Positions 9,896 to 17,359 of a stretch of DNA of 64,000 bases are shown piece by piece (position 1 is the stretch's first letter; each line of letters begins with the position of its first letter). A model generated the notes under the pieces. The model saw only the letters and a list, made by a program, of their open reading frames with translations, was not told the origin of the DNA and ran no database searches. This DNA comes from Reichenbachiella ulvae (lineage in GTDB: Bacteria > Bacteroidota > Bacteroidia > Cytophagales > Cyclobacteriaceae): the NCBI RefSeq assembly GCF_025833875.1, contig NZ_JAOYOD010000001.1:4604501-4668500 (forward strand). The letters are read 5' to 3'. A program made the translations under genes and the position numbers.

Positions 9896-9994
9896 TTAGG
9901 ACTGATGATTGGGGTTGTTGAGATGCTTGTGATAGCGTATGTAGCAGATCGCAAACGTCAATAATGACCAAATTAATAAAATCAAGTATTCCAT
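9896..9994 (-). CDS. Possible 32-residue membrane peptide
   Basis: An ATG at 9992-9994 opens a 32-codon frame encoding one hydrophobic helix (EYLILLIWSLLTFAICYI) followed by a basic/polar tail with two His. A -7 like box TACTTTTG lies upstream on the same strand (10050-10057) but has no good -33 partner. The frame ends 2 bases from the nadB stop. Single-helix peptides of this kind are common in Bacteroidota, but nothing else supports translation. Confidence 0.3.
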   Translation of the reverse strand: MEYLILLIWSLLTFAICYIRYHKHLNNPNHQS

Positions 9995-10166
9995 AGCTTT
10001 AACATTTAATAGTTGCAAAAAAGCAGCGGGTTGAAGCACTGCCTGTTTGCAAAAGTAACGAATTGTGGAGGTTAAAATTATCACCCTCAGTCAATTAGCC
10101 TAAATAAAAGTTGGAAAGGATTGAATTCTGACTGATATTAAGGTTGGGATAATTATCTAATCGGGC

Positions 10167-10538
10167 ATGGGTGTATCTAAAATGACTTACAAGGATGTCG
10201 AAATAATCACGACTGATTTATCAGGTCTGACAATCGATGAAGGAAATAAGGTTTTGAATGAAGCGGTGGCAGTCATTAGTAAATACCCCGAAAAATCTGT
10301 TTTGTCCCTAATCAATGTAGAGGGCATCAAGATCAATTCGGCCTTTCTTGATGAGATCAAGGAGGTGGGAAAGAAGAATGGCCCTTATGTAAAAGGAACG
10401 GCGGTAGTTGGCCTCACATCCATGACAAAGTTGATGGCAAGAGCCATCATTAAATTTACAGGTCGTAAAGCGGCGCTTTTTGATGACGAGGAGTCAGCCT
10501 TGGCTTGGTTGTACCAGGTTCATTTAGGCGAAAAATAG
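10167..10538 (+). CDS. Small STAS/SpoIIAA-like protein
   Basis: A 123-residue soluble protein with no signal peptide. The pattern of alternating strands and helices, the central LINVEGI strand, and the C-terminal ALFDDEESALAWL resemble the STAS/SpoIIAA-like fold, in which the tail reads roughly F-x-D-x-E-x-A-x-x-W-L. The product is not a family I can name with confidence. It is followed 112 bases later by a second small protein of similar layout (10651-11001), and they may be distant paralogues acting together. ATG 10167 is the first start; ATG 10182 is also possible. Confidence 0.6.
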   Translation: MGVSKMTYKDVEIITTDLSGLTIDEGNKVLNEAVAVISKYPEKSVLSLINVEGIKINSAFLDEIKEVGKKNGPYVKGTAVVGLTSMTKLMARAIIKFTGRKAALFDDEESALAWLYQVHLGEK

Positions 10539-10650
10539 TGGACCAAAAATGTAACAACAGGCCTCAACCCTCAAGCATCTCGAAATAAAACGGGAAAATA
10601 TTGTACATTAGTTGATTAATATCAATGATACCGCCAGATTGGATGTAAAG

Positions 10651-11001
10651 ATGTACGAAATCAAAGCCCATATCGAAAAGAACTTATTAACCCTGCGACT
10701 TGTAGGTTTTATGACAGATGAGGAGTTGGAGGACGGTTCTAATCTGACTATAAGTGAGGCCAAGAAGCTGAAAAAGGGCTTTGTGATAATCAATGACATT
10801 AGCAAAATGAAGCCAGCCTCACCCCAAGGCACAGAGTATATTAAAAAGGCTCAAAAATTTGTGATTCAAAACGGAGCTTCAAAAATCATTCGGGTTACGG
10901 AAAACCCCGTGGCTAAAATGCAATTCGAAAGAACCGAGTCTTCAGCGGGTTATGAGGCAATTGAAGTTAAGACCTTTGACGAGGCTATGGCTCTAATTTG
11001 A
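10651..11001 (+). CDS. Small STAS-like protein, possible partner of the preceding gene
   Basis: A 116-residue soluble protein beginning MYEIKAHIEKNLLTLRLVGF; the strand-turn-strand opening and the VKTFDEAMALI ending parallel the preceding gene, whose tail is DDEESALAWL. A TTG at 10612 would add 13 residues, but ATG 10651 is the more natural start. The function is unknown; an anti-anti-sigma or protein-docking role would be expected if the STAS assignment holds. Its stop lies 3 bases from the converging lacI-type gene. Confidence 0.6.
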   Translation: MYEIKAHIEKNLLTLRLVGFMTDEELEDGSNLTISEAKKLKKGFVIINDISKMKPASPQGTEYIKKAQKFVIQNGASKIIRVTENPVAKMQFERTESSAGYEAIEVKTFDEAMALI

Positions 11002-11004
11002 TCC

Positions 11005-12063
11005 TTAATGGATTCTCGAATTCAAGTAAGTTTCCATGTTTTCTCTGCTGATGATTTCCAGAGGGAATAGTTCGTTTTCTGGTAGTTCCTTTTGAAACAG
11101 TAGGTGATTGGACAAATGACCAATGCCAGTCAAAGTCATGCGTTTTGGATTTTGATTAATGAGAAAATTGATGACTCCTCTCTTTAAATAGCTCAGATTC
11201 TTTTCCAAAAGGTCATAGCCTATCAAACGAATGTCCGACCTTCCCATGTTTTCTAGTATGGAAGCAACTTCATGCAGTGCGGATGAGGTAGAGACAAATA
11301 TGCCTCCAAGGTTTTCATCAATCAGAATTTGCTCTATCTGTTCCCTGATCAGTGCCGGATCCATTTTCTTGATATCATGGCTGCTGATTTCATATTTAGG
11401 CTCAAGAATGTCTCTTAAGCCTTGTTCTTTGGCCTTCAGGTGCATGGAGTTTTCAATGTTTTCCTGAATATGTAGAATGGCTACATGAGACTTGTCGGTG
11501 CCTCCTATGGAAATCAGTTCGCCTGCTAGCCTTCCCGATTGATACAAATCCTGACCAATAAAGGAAATAGGCGAAAGCTCTTTTATAAAAGTATTACAAA
11601 GTACGTAGGGGATATTGTCCTGGTTTTGTTGGCTAAAGAACTCCAGCGTTTCCTTATGGAAAATGGGAGCGCATACCAGGCCATCTGGGGTTTGAGAAAG
11701 GGCATTTTCTGCCGCTTCTCGAAAGGATGAACTGTCAAAAAGGTCAAAAAAATGATTGTCGATCTGGAGATTGTATTGAGACCAATCTTCCAAGCTCTGA
11801 GTGATACCTGTGAAGGCAAGTGCCCAATATTCGTCCTGTTCTGGATTGGGCATAATCACTGCGATTTTTATGCCTTTTTTGGAGCCTAATGTGCGCGCTA
11901 GTAGGTTAGGTTTGTAACCAGTTTCTGACAGCACCTTTTCTATTTTCTCCTTTACCTCCTCAGATACTTTTCCTCTTTTGTGAATGACCCGATCCACGGT
12001 GCCTACAGATACGCCAGCCAGTTTGGCTATGTCCTTAATCCTGATGTTGTTATTGTCAGTCAT
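11005..12063 (-). CDS. LacI-family transcriptional regulator of the chitin locus
   Basis: A 352-residue regulator. The N-terminal LacI helix-turn-helix (IKDIAKLAGVSVGTVDRVIH, about residues 9-28) is followed by the hinge (TGYKPNLLARTLGSKK) and a periplasmic-binding-protein-like sensor domain (about 60-340). The frame could open at 12108, but a -7 box for this gene lies at 12087-12094, inside that extension, so ATG 12061-12063 is chosen. It is divergent from susC, and perfect palindromes rich in TG/CA lie in the shared intergenic region, so it most likely controls the chitin/GlcNAc genes and itself. The effector is probably a GlcNAc-derived sugar (inference). Confidence 0.88.
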   Translation of the reverse strand: MTDNNNIRIKDIAKLAGVSVGTVDRVIHKRGKVSEEVKEKIEKVLSETGYKPNLLARTLGSKKGIKIAVIMPNPEQDEYWALAFTGITQSLEDWSQYNLQIDNHFFDLFDSSSFREAAENALSQTPDGLVCAPIFHKETLEFFSQQNQDNIPYVLCNTFIKELSPISFIGQDLYQSGRLAGELISIGGTDKSHVAILHIQENIENSMHLKAKEQGLRDILEPKYEISSHDIKKMDPALIREQIEQILIDENLGGIFVSTSSALHEVASILENMGRSDIRLIGYDLLEKNLSYLKRGVINFLINQNPKRMTLTGIGHLSNHLLFQKELPENELFPLEIISRENMETYLNSRIH

Positions 12064-12086
12064 TGATTCCTTAATAGTAGGATCGT

Positions 12087-12120
12087 CAAAAATAGGGAAT
12101 TGAAACATATCAGGAACAAA
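12087..12120 (-). promoter_or_regulatory. Candidate promoter of the lacI-type gene
   Basis: On the minus strand TATTTTTG (12087-12094) is a perfect -7 box; TTTG (12117-12120) lies 22 bases upstream, slightly longer than the usual 19-21. It decides the start codon at 12063. Confidence 0.5.
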
Positions 12121-12142
12121 AAATCGCTTGATTGCTTAATTC

Positions 12143-12157
12143 TGCTGTTAAACAGCA
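12143..12157. promoter_or_regulatory. 15-bp perfect inverted repeat
   Basis: TGCTGTT and AACAGCA flank a single central base. It lies just upstream of the lacI-type promoter and could be a further operator or the site of a second regulator. Confidence 0.35.
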
Positions 12158-12184
12158 AAGATTATGTTATGAGCCTGTATTTAG

Positions 12185-12219
12185 TGTGTGCGCACACAAT
12201 ATGTGTGTGTGTGCACACA
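12185..12219. promoter_or_regulatory. Paired LacI-type operators upstream of susC
   Basis: Two perfect palindromes: TGTGTGCGCACACA (12185-12198) and TGTGTGCACACA (12208-12219). Their centres are 22 bp apart, about two helical turns, so both would face the same side of the DNA. They lie between the divergent lacI-type gene and susC and upstream of the susC -33 box. Symmetric sites with a central CG or GC are typical of LacI-family proteins. Confidence 0.65.
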
Positions 12220-12236
12220 AAAAGTTTAAAAATCAT

Positions 12237-12267
12237 TTTGTTTTAGAAATAGCATTTCCTACCTTGA
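12237..12267 (+). promoter_or_regulatory. Candidate susC promoter
   Basis: TTTG (12237-12240), 19 bases, then TACCTTGA (12260-12267), close to the TAnnTTTG consensus. It leaves a leader of nearly 200 bases before the susC ATG at 12464. No riboswitch fold was recognised in the leader. Confidence 0.45.
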
Positions 12268-12463
12268 TCATGTAATTACAAAAATGTGCATTGTACTAAG
12301 GCCTTTTGAGATTGGCAGGTTATCTAATCTTTAGATCAAAAAGGCAAAAATGGAGGTGGCAAAATCTCTTAACAGATGAGCTATGTCCGAATTTTATTTC
12401 AATTCCAAACACACTAATTATTAATCTATGTCGAAAATTTACAAGCGTAGGTAGGCTTATTAT

Positions 12464-14239
12464 ATGGATGAAACTCTAAAGTTTCATAGGCAAACAATTA
12501 GCAACCTACAATCTGGAATTTCTTATTGCGACACATTAAACGCAATAAAGAGGTATGGTCTGTTGTTAGTACTGGTTTTTTTGGCTGGTCAACTTCAGGC
12601 TCAAGTGAATATCAGTGGACAAGTAGTAGATGATTCAGATGGATCCCCACTACCTGGTGTTACTATTTTGATCAAGGGGAAGAATGGTGGCAATATAACT
12701 GATATTGATGGAAAATTTAAGATAAATGCTGAAGCAGGCGATGTTTTGACATTTTCTTTCATTGGCTACTTGTCTCAGGATGTAGCTGTTGGTAGTCAAA
12801 GTGAACTGACAATATCGTTGGTTCAGGACACGCAGCAGTTAGATGAAGTAGTAGTAACCGCACTAGGTATCGAGCGTGAAACGAAGTCTCTTGGCTATGC
12901 AGTCAGTGAGGTTAAAGGAGACAATCTGTCTACGGCCAAGGAGATCAACGTTGTGTATTCGCTTTCTGGAAAAGTGGCTGGTGTAGATGTAAATCTATCA
13001 GCAGCTGGTCCTAGTGGATCATCTACCGTGACTATTCGTGGTAAATCTCAGCTGGACGGGTCAAACGAGCCGTTGTATGTGATAGATGGTGTACCGATGG
13101 ACAACAGGGCCCAGAGTGATGGCGCTGGCATGTGGGGAGGATATGATTTGGGTGATGGTATTTCCAGTTTGAACTCCGACGATATAGAGTCAGTATCAGT
13201 ACTAAAAGGGCCGTCGGCAGCAGCGCTTTATGGATCGAGAGCTTCGAACGGGGTAATCTTAATAACGACCAAAAAAGGAAGCAGCAGAAATGGATTAGGG
13301 GTTGAGTTTACCAGTAATGCGACCTTTGAGAATGTGCTTTCCAGATTTGACGATTATCAAACCGTCTATGGACAAGGGCGTGATGGCCAGATTCCTACGG
13401 AAGAGGATGCGGGAAATACGACTCAGTCTGCATGGGGAGCCAAATTGGATCCTGATTTGACTATTCCAATCTATAATGGCCAAATGAAACCCTATGGCGT
13501 GGTAGACAATAACATCCTAAGTTTTTTCCAGACAGGATCGACCTTTACCAATACCATTGCGCTGACAGGCGGCAATGAGACAGCGACTTTGCGAGCTTCG
13601 GTTTCTGATATGAGAAATAAAGATATTGTCCCAGGTGCAGAAATGATGAGGAATACTTTTCTGCTAAACGGGTCGCTCAAATTGGGCAAGAATCTGACTG
13701 TGAACAGCAAGGTCAATTATATTCGTGAATCGGCCAACAACCGACCCGCCTTGTCGGATAATCCAAACAACGTTGGGCTGGCATTACTTGGATTGGCACC
13801 TAGCTTTGATCAGAAGTGGTTGTCTGATAGCTACAAGGATGAAGAAGGAAACTATATAGATTGGAATGGGGGAAATATCTACCGAATCAATCCATACTGG
13901 TCTATGAACGAAATGCAAAACAAGTCCTCAAGAGATAGGGTCATCGGCTATCTGCAACTGGACTATAGATTTACAGATTGGTTGAGCCTCAACCTTAGAG
14001 GAGGGACTGACTTTTATCAATCCAGATTTACCAACTTTTATCCAATAAGTACACCCGTGTGGGACACAGGAGCACTTGAGGAGATCAGTCGAACCAACCG
14101 AGAAGATAATTATCAGGCGATGTTTGAAATCAGCAAGGATTTTAACCAATTCTCCTTTTCTTCTTATCTGGGAGGAAACATCATGACCTTCAATGCGGAG
14201 ACTTTTTCTGCCGCTGGTAACGGTATCATTTTGGAATGA
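12464..14239 (+). CDS. susC: SusC-like TonB-dependent transporter, N-terminal part (frameshifted)
   Basis: 591 codons covering a signal peptide (cleavage near GQLQAQ, about residue 47), a carboxypeptidase-regulatory-like domain (VNISGQVVDDSDGSPLPGV), the plug (LYVIDGVPMDN, GPSAAALYGSRASNGVILIT) and the first third of the barrel. The frame then stops at 14237-14239. The rest of the barrel continues in the +1 frame (see 14193-15707), so this is one gene interrupted near 14220-14235. Removing one T from the TTTT at 14229-14233 would restore a continuous reading (GNGII then WNDVETIQ). SusC proteins import oligosaccharides across the outer membrane with SusD. As it stands the gene would give a truncated, non-functional barrel. 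Confidence 0.85.
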   Translation: MDETLKFHRQTISNLQSGISYCDTLNAIKRYGLLLVLVFLAGQLQAQVNISGQVVDDSDGSPLPGVTILIKGKNGGNITDIDGKFKINAEAGDVLTFSFIGYLSQDVAVGSQSELTISLVQDTQQLDEVVVTALGIERETKSLGYAVSEVKGDNLSTAKEINVVYSLSGKVAGVDVNLSAAGPSGSSTVTIRGKSQLDGSNEPLYVIDGVPMDNRAQSDGAGMWGGYDLGDGISSLNSDDIESVSVLKGPSAAALYGSRASNGVILITTKKGSSRNGLGVEFTSNATFENVLSRFDDYQTVYGQGRDGQIPTEEDAGNTTQSAWGAKLDPDLTIPIYNGQMKPYGVVDNNILSFFQTGSTFTNTIALTGGNETATLRASVSDMRNKDIVPGAEMMRNTFLLNGSLKLGKNLTVNSKVNYIRESANNRPALSDNPNNVGLALLGLAPSFDQKWLSDSYKDEEGNYIDWNGGNIYRINPYWSMNEMQNKSSRDRVIGYLQLDYRFTDWLSLNLRGGTDFYQSRFTNFYPISTPVWDTGALEEISRTNREDNYQAMFEISKDFNQFSFSSYLGGNIMTFNAETFSAAGNGIILE

Positions 14240-15707
14240 TGTAGAAACCATTCAGAATTTTCTCAATGTCAATAATGAATATAGCAATATCCGCAAGCAA
14301 ATCAATTCTGTATTCGGGTCCGTACAGCTGGGTTATAAAGACACCTATTTTGTAGATGCTACTCTCAGAAATGATTGGTCTTCTGCGCTGGCGGAAGATT
14401 ACAATTCTTACTTGTATCCATCAGTATCTGGAAGTTTTGTGTTCTCTAATCTATTGGAATCGGCGAACTTCCTTTCTTTCGGTAAGCTGCGGGCTTCATA
14501 TGCAGAGGTAGGTGGGGATACAGGTCCATATCGATTGAGTCAAAATTATGGAGTCAAAGACTTTTCTCTCTTAGGTAAACCACTGGGTGAAATCTCAGGT
14601 GCTACACTAAACAAAAGAGATCTGAAGCCGACTAGAACCTACTCTTATAAGTTGGGTACGGATATCAGACTGTTTGAAGATCGATTGAGGCTGGATGTAG
14701 CCTACTATCATCAGCTGACTAGAAATCAAATATTGAGTTTGAATATCCCGTCTACTAGTGGTTATGATATGGCGGTCATCAATGCAGGTGAAATCCTGAA
14801 TGAAGGTTTCGAGGTGCAGTTGGGAGCAACGCCAGTAACACTGGGTGATTTTAGTTGGGATGTGACGGTCAATTTCGCCAGAAATATCAACTCCGTACCA
14901 AAACTTCATGAAGAAGTGGACACTTACATATTGGCCAATGCCAGATGGGCAGGTGCCGCGATCGTAGTGAAAGAAGGAGGTAAATATGGTGATATCGTAG
15001 GCAAGAAATGGCTCAGAGATGACGAAGGAAAAATTGTGCACAATGCTGCTGGACTTCCTATGACGGATGATGCCGCAGGTCAGCAAATTTTGGGTAATGG
15101 TCAATATGATTTTACTGCTGGTTTGATCAATTCATTTAGTTATAAAGGCTTTTCTCTTCGTGCTTTGATAGATTGGAAATCAGGTGCAGATCTATACTCA
15201 ATGAGTAGTGGTATTGGACATGCGCAGGGTACTGCCGAAGCAACTCTCGAAGGAAGAGACGCCTGGTATGATTCTGAAGAGGCTCGTCTGGCTGCTGGAA
15301 TAGAAAATATAGCAGACTGGACACCTACAGGAGGGTACATCGGAGAAGGAGTGAAAAATATCGGTACAGCAGATGCGCCTGAATATGTGACTAACGATAT
15401 TCCTACCAATCCACAAAACTACTGGGGCAGCCTATATACGCGGTCTCCAGAGTTTTTCATCTATGATGCATCTTATGTCAAGTTGAGGGAATTGGTCTTT
15501 AGTTACAATCTACCAAAGAAATTTTTGGGAAATATTTTCACAGGGGCTTCTGTGTCTTTTGTAGGAAGAAACCTTTGGTTGATATATAGCAATGTGCCTA
15601 ATGTCGATCCTGAATCTGGATACAACAATGGCAATGGACAAGGTTTCGAATATGGTTCGATTCCATCTCGAAGAAGCTATGGTTTCAATCTAAACCTGAA
15701 GTTTTAA
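14193..15707 (+). CDS. susC: SusC-like transporter, C-terminal barrel part (after frameshift)
   Basis: This frame overlaps the end of the previous one; meaningful homology starts about 14234 (FWNDVETIQNFLN) and runs through the barrel (YFVDATLRNDWSSAL, GSFVFSNLLE) to a C-terminus ending NLNLKF, the usual aromatic end of an outer-membrane protein. The first dozen codons (MRRLFLPLV) are out-of-frame shadow and not a real start. Together with 12464-14239 it makes a SusC of normal length, about 1,080 residues. It is followed after 19 bases by susD. Codon use and composition do not differ from neighbours, so the break looks recent or is a sequence error. Confidence 0.82.
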   Translation: MRRLFLPLVTVSFWNDVETIQNFLNVNNEYSNIRKQINSVFGSVQLGYKDTYFVDATLRNDWSSALAEDYNSYLYPSVSGSFVFSNLLESANFLSFGKLRASYAEVGGDTGPYRLSQNYGVKDFSLLGKPLGEISGATLNKRDLKPTRTYSYKLGTDIRLFEDRLRLDVAYYHQLTRNQILSLNIPSTSGYDMAVINAGEILNEGFEVQLGATPVTLGDFSWDVTVNFARNINSVPKLHEEVDTYILANARWAGAAIVVKEGGKYGDIVGKKWLRDDEGKIVHNAAGLPMTDDAAGQQILGNGQYDFTAGLINSFSYKGFSLRALIDWKSGADLYSMSSGIGHAQGTAEATLEGRDAWYDSEEARLAAGIENIADWTPTGGYIGEGVKNIGTADAPEYVTNDIPTNPQNYWGSLYTRSPEFFIYDASYVKLRELVFSYNLPKKFLGNIFTGASVSFVGRNLWLIYSNVPNVDPESGYNNGNGQGFEYGSIPSRRSYGFNLNLKF

Positions 15708-15726
15708 TCACCTAAAAAAGAATCAG

Positions 15727-17331
15727 ATGAAGACTTTAATAAAGAACAAAATAATAATAGCTCTTGTGGCGACCATGACACTTGGTGCATGTTCACACTT
15801 CGAAGAGTTGAATCAGGATCCTACGACTTCAACCAACATGGATCCCAACCTGATGCTACCTACCATTCAGATGCAGGTATCTGGCGAACGCTACGAAACC
15901 TGGAGAAATAGTTTCATCTATAGTTCGGACTGGATGCAGCTTTGGACTGGAGAGTATGCTACTGTAGAGATAGGTGGCAAAGGGCAGAAGAACAATGATT
16001 ACATGAGCGCCATCTGGGACAGGCAGTACTCTCGTGAGATTCGAAATGTAGTAGACATGATCGAAAGGACTGCAGAAGATCCTGAGGCACAGAGTATCAA
16101 TGCAGTGGCTCGAATCATGAAGGCAATGATCTTTTCGAGACTTACAGATTTGTATGGAGACATTCCTTATTTCGATGCGGGAAAGGGTTATTTCAGTGGG
16201 GTGCTAAAGCCAACCTATGATACCCAGGAGGCGATTTATCAGGATCTATTTGATCAGCTAGAATTAGCAGCAGATGCTTTGGACCCAGCAGCAGATGCTG
16301 TGACTCAGGACTTTTACTTCGAAGGCAATATCGATCAATGGAGAAAGTTTGCTAATTCGCTTCGTTTGCGCCTGGCTATGAGATTGGTCAAGGTGGATCC
16401 TGCTATGGCTCAGCAAGAAGCAGAAGCAGCTATAGCTGCGGGTGTCATGGAAAGCAATGCGGATATTCCCATCATGTACCACAACGATGCTCCATTCGGT
16501 GGAGGAGGTCAAGGGGGAAATGGCACTTCCTATACTTTGATGTCCTCTTCGGCTCGCGAAAGTTCCTTCAGAATGTGCAGAACACTAGCTGAATATCTGG
16601 AGAGTACAGGCGACCCAAGAATACAGCTAATGGCAGGTAGCTACCTGGATGATGGAACCTATGCGGGTAGGACGGATATTAGTGATCAGGTTTTCGCTGA
16701 AATTGGAAACTACAGTGACCTCTCGGTTTTGCCAAGCAACTTTGTTTGGCAGGCAGCTGGTGCGCCCATCGAAGTGGATGTGGACGGAGTAGCGACGGAA
16801 GTATCTGGAGCCTTGCAGCTTTTGCAGCCCGCCAGAGAAATATCAAGAATCGATGCACCTTTCATCGTTATGAGTTATGCAGAGGTTGAGCTTTGGATGG
16901 CAGAGGCGGCATTTAGAGGCTGGGCTGCTGGCGGAACAGCTGCGGAGCATTTTGCAGCAGCTTTGGCTGCTGGCGTAGCACAGTACAGCGAATATGAAAT
17001 CGAATTGCCTGATCAAGCGACTATTGATGCTTTTGTAGCAGCTAATCCATTGACAGTTGGAACAGAATTAGAGCAAATCAACACGCAACTTTGGGTCAAT
17101 TTTGCTTTCAATCCAATAGAGGCTTATTCTAACTGGAGACGCTCAGGCTTTCCAGCTATTACTTACCCTAATGTAGATCCAGGAGTCAACCAATCCAATG
17201 GAGAGATCCCAAGAAGGATGCAGTACCCTGTCAACGAATATCTACTGAACGAGGAAAACCTGTCAGCAGCAGCGGCTCGCATGAGTGGCGGTGACGACTG
17301 GACTTCTCGCATATGGTGGGATGTCGAATAG
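15727..17331 (+). CDS. susD: SusD/RagB-like surface lipoprotein
   Basis: A 534-residue lipoprotein (lipobox LGAC, Cys22) of the SusD-like type 2 group. Hallmarks are HFEELNQDPTTST after the Cys, the GERYETW region, AVARIMKAMIFSRLTDLYGDIPY (TPR-like helix pair), and a C-terminal NPIEAYSNWRRSGFPAI. SusD caps the SusC barrel and binds the oligosaccharide at the cell surface. It follows susC by 19 bases and precedes the GH18-like lipoprotein by 28, forming a classic polysaccharide-utilisation core. Neighbouring chitinase, hexosaminidase and kinase genes point to chitin or GlcNAc oligomers as ligand. Confidence 0.92.
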   Translation: MKTLIKNKIIIALVATMTLGACSHFEELNQDPTTSTNMDPNLMLPTIQMQVSGERYETWRNSFIYSSDWMQLWTGEYATVEIGGKGQKNNDYMSAIWDRQYSREIRNVVDMIERTAEDPEAQSINAVARIMKAMIFSRLTDLYGDIPYFDAGKGYFSGVLKPTYDTQEAIYQDLFDQLELAADALDPAADAVTQDFYFEGNIDQWRKFANSLRLRLAMRLVKVDPAMAQQEAEAAIAAGVMESNADIPIMYHNDAPFGGGGQGGNGTSYTLMSSSARESSFRMCRTLAEYLESTGDPRIQLMAGSYLDDGTYAGRTDISDQVFAEIGNYSDLSVLPSNFVWQAAGAPIEVDVDGVATEVSGALQLLQPAREISRIDAPFIVMSYAEVELWMAEAAFRGWAAGGTAAEHFAAALAAGVAQYSEYEIELPDQATIDAFVAANPLTVGTELEQINTQLWVNFAFNPIEAYSNWRRSGFPAITYPNVDPGVNQSNGEIPRRMQYPVNEYLLNEENLSAAAARMSGGDDWTSRIWWDVE

Positions 17332-17359
17332 GTGATGGTTTTATCCAAAATGAACAAAT

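Noticed and set aside
12428..12454. A short leader frame (8 codons) ahead of susC, considered as a leader peptide.
   Set aside because: No attenuator hairpin or conserved codons are visible; it is likely chance.
14193..14233. The ATG at 14193 as a true start of an independent porin.
   Set aside because: The first residues are out-of-frame SusC sequence; there is no signal peptide, and the frame makes sense only as the barrel continuation.
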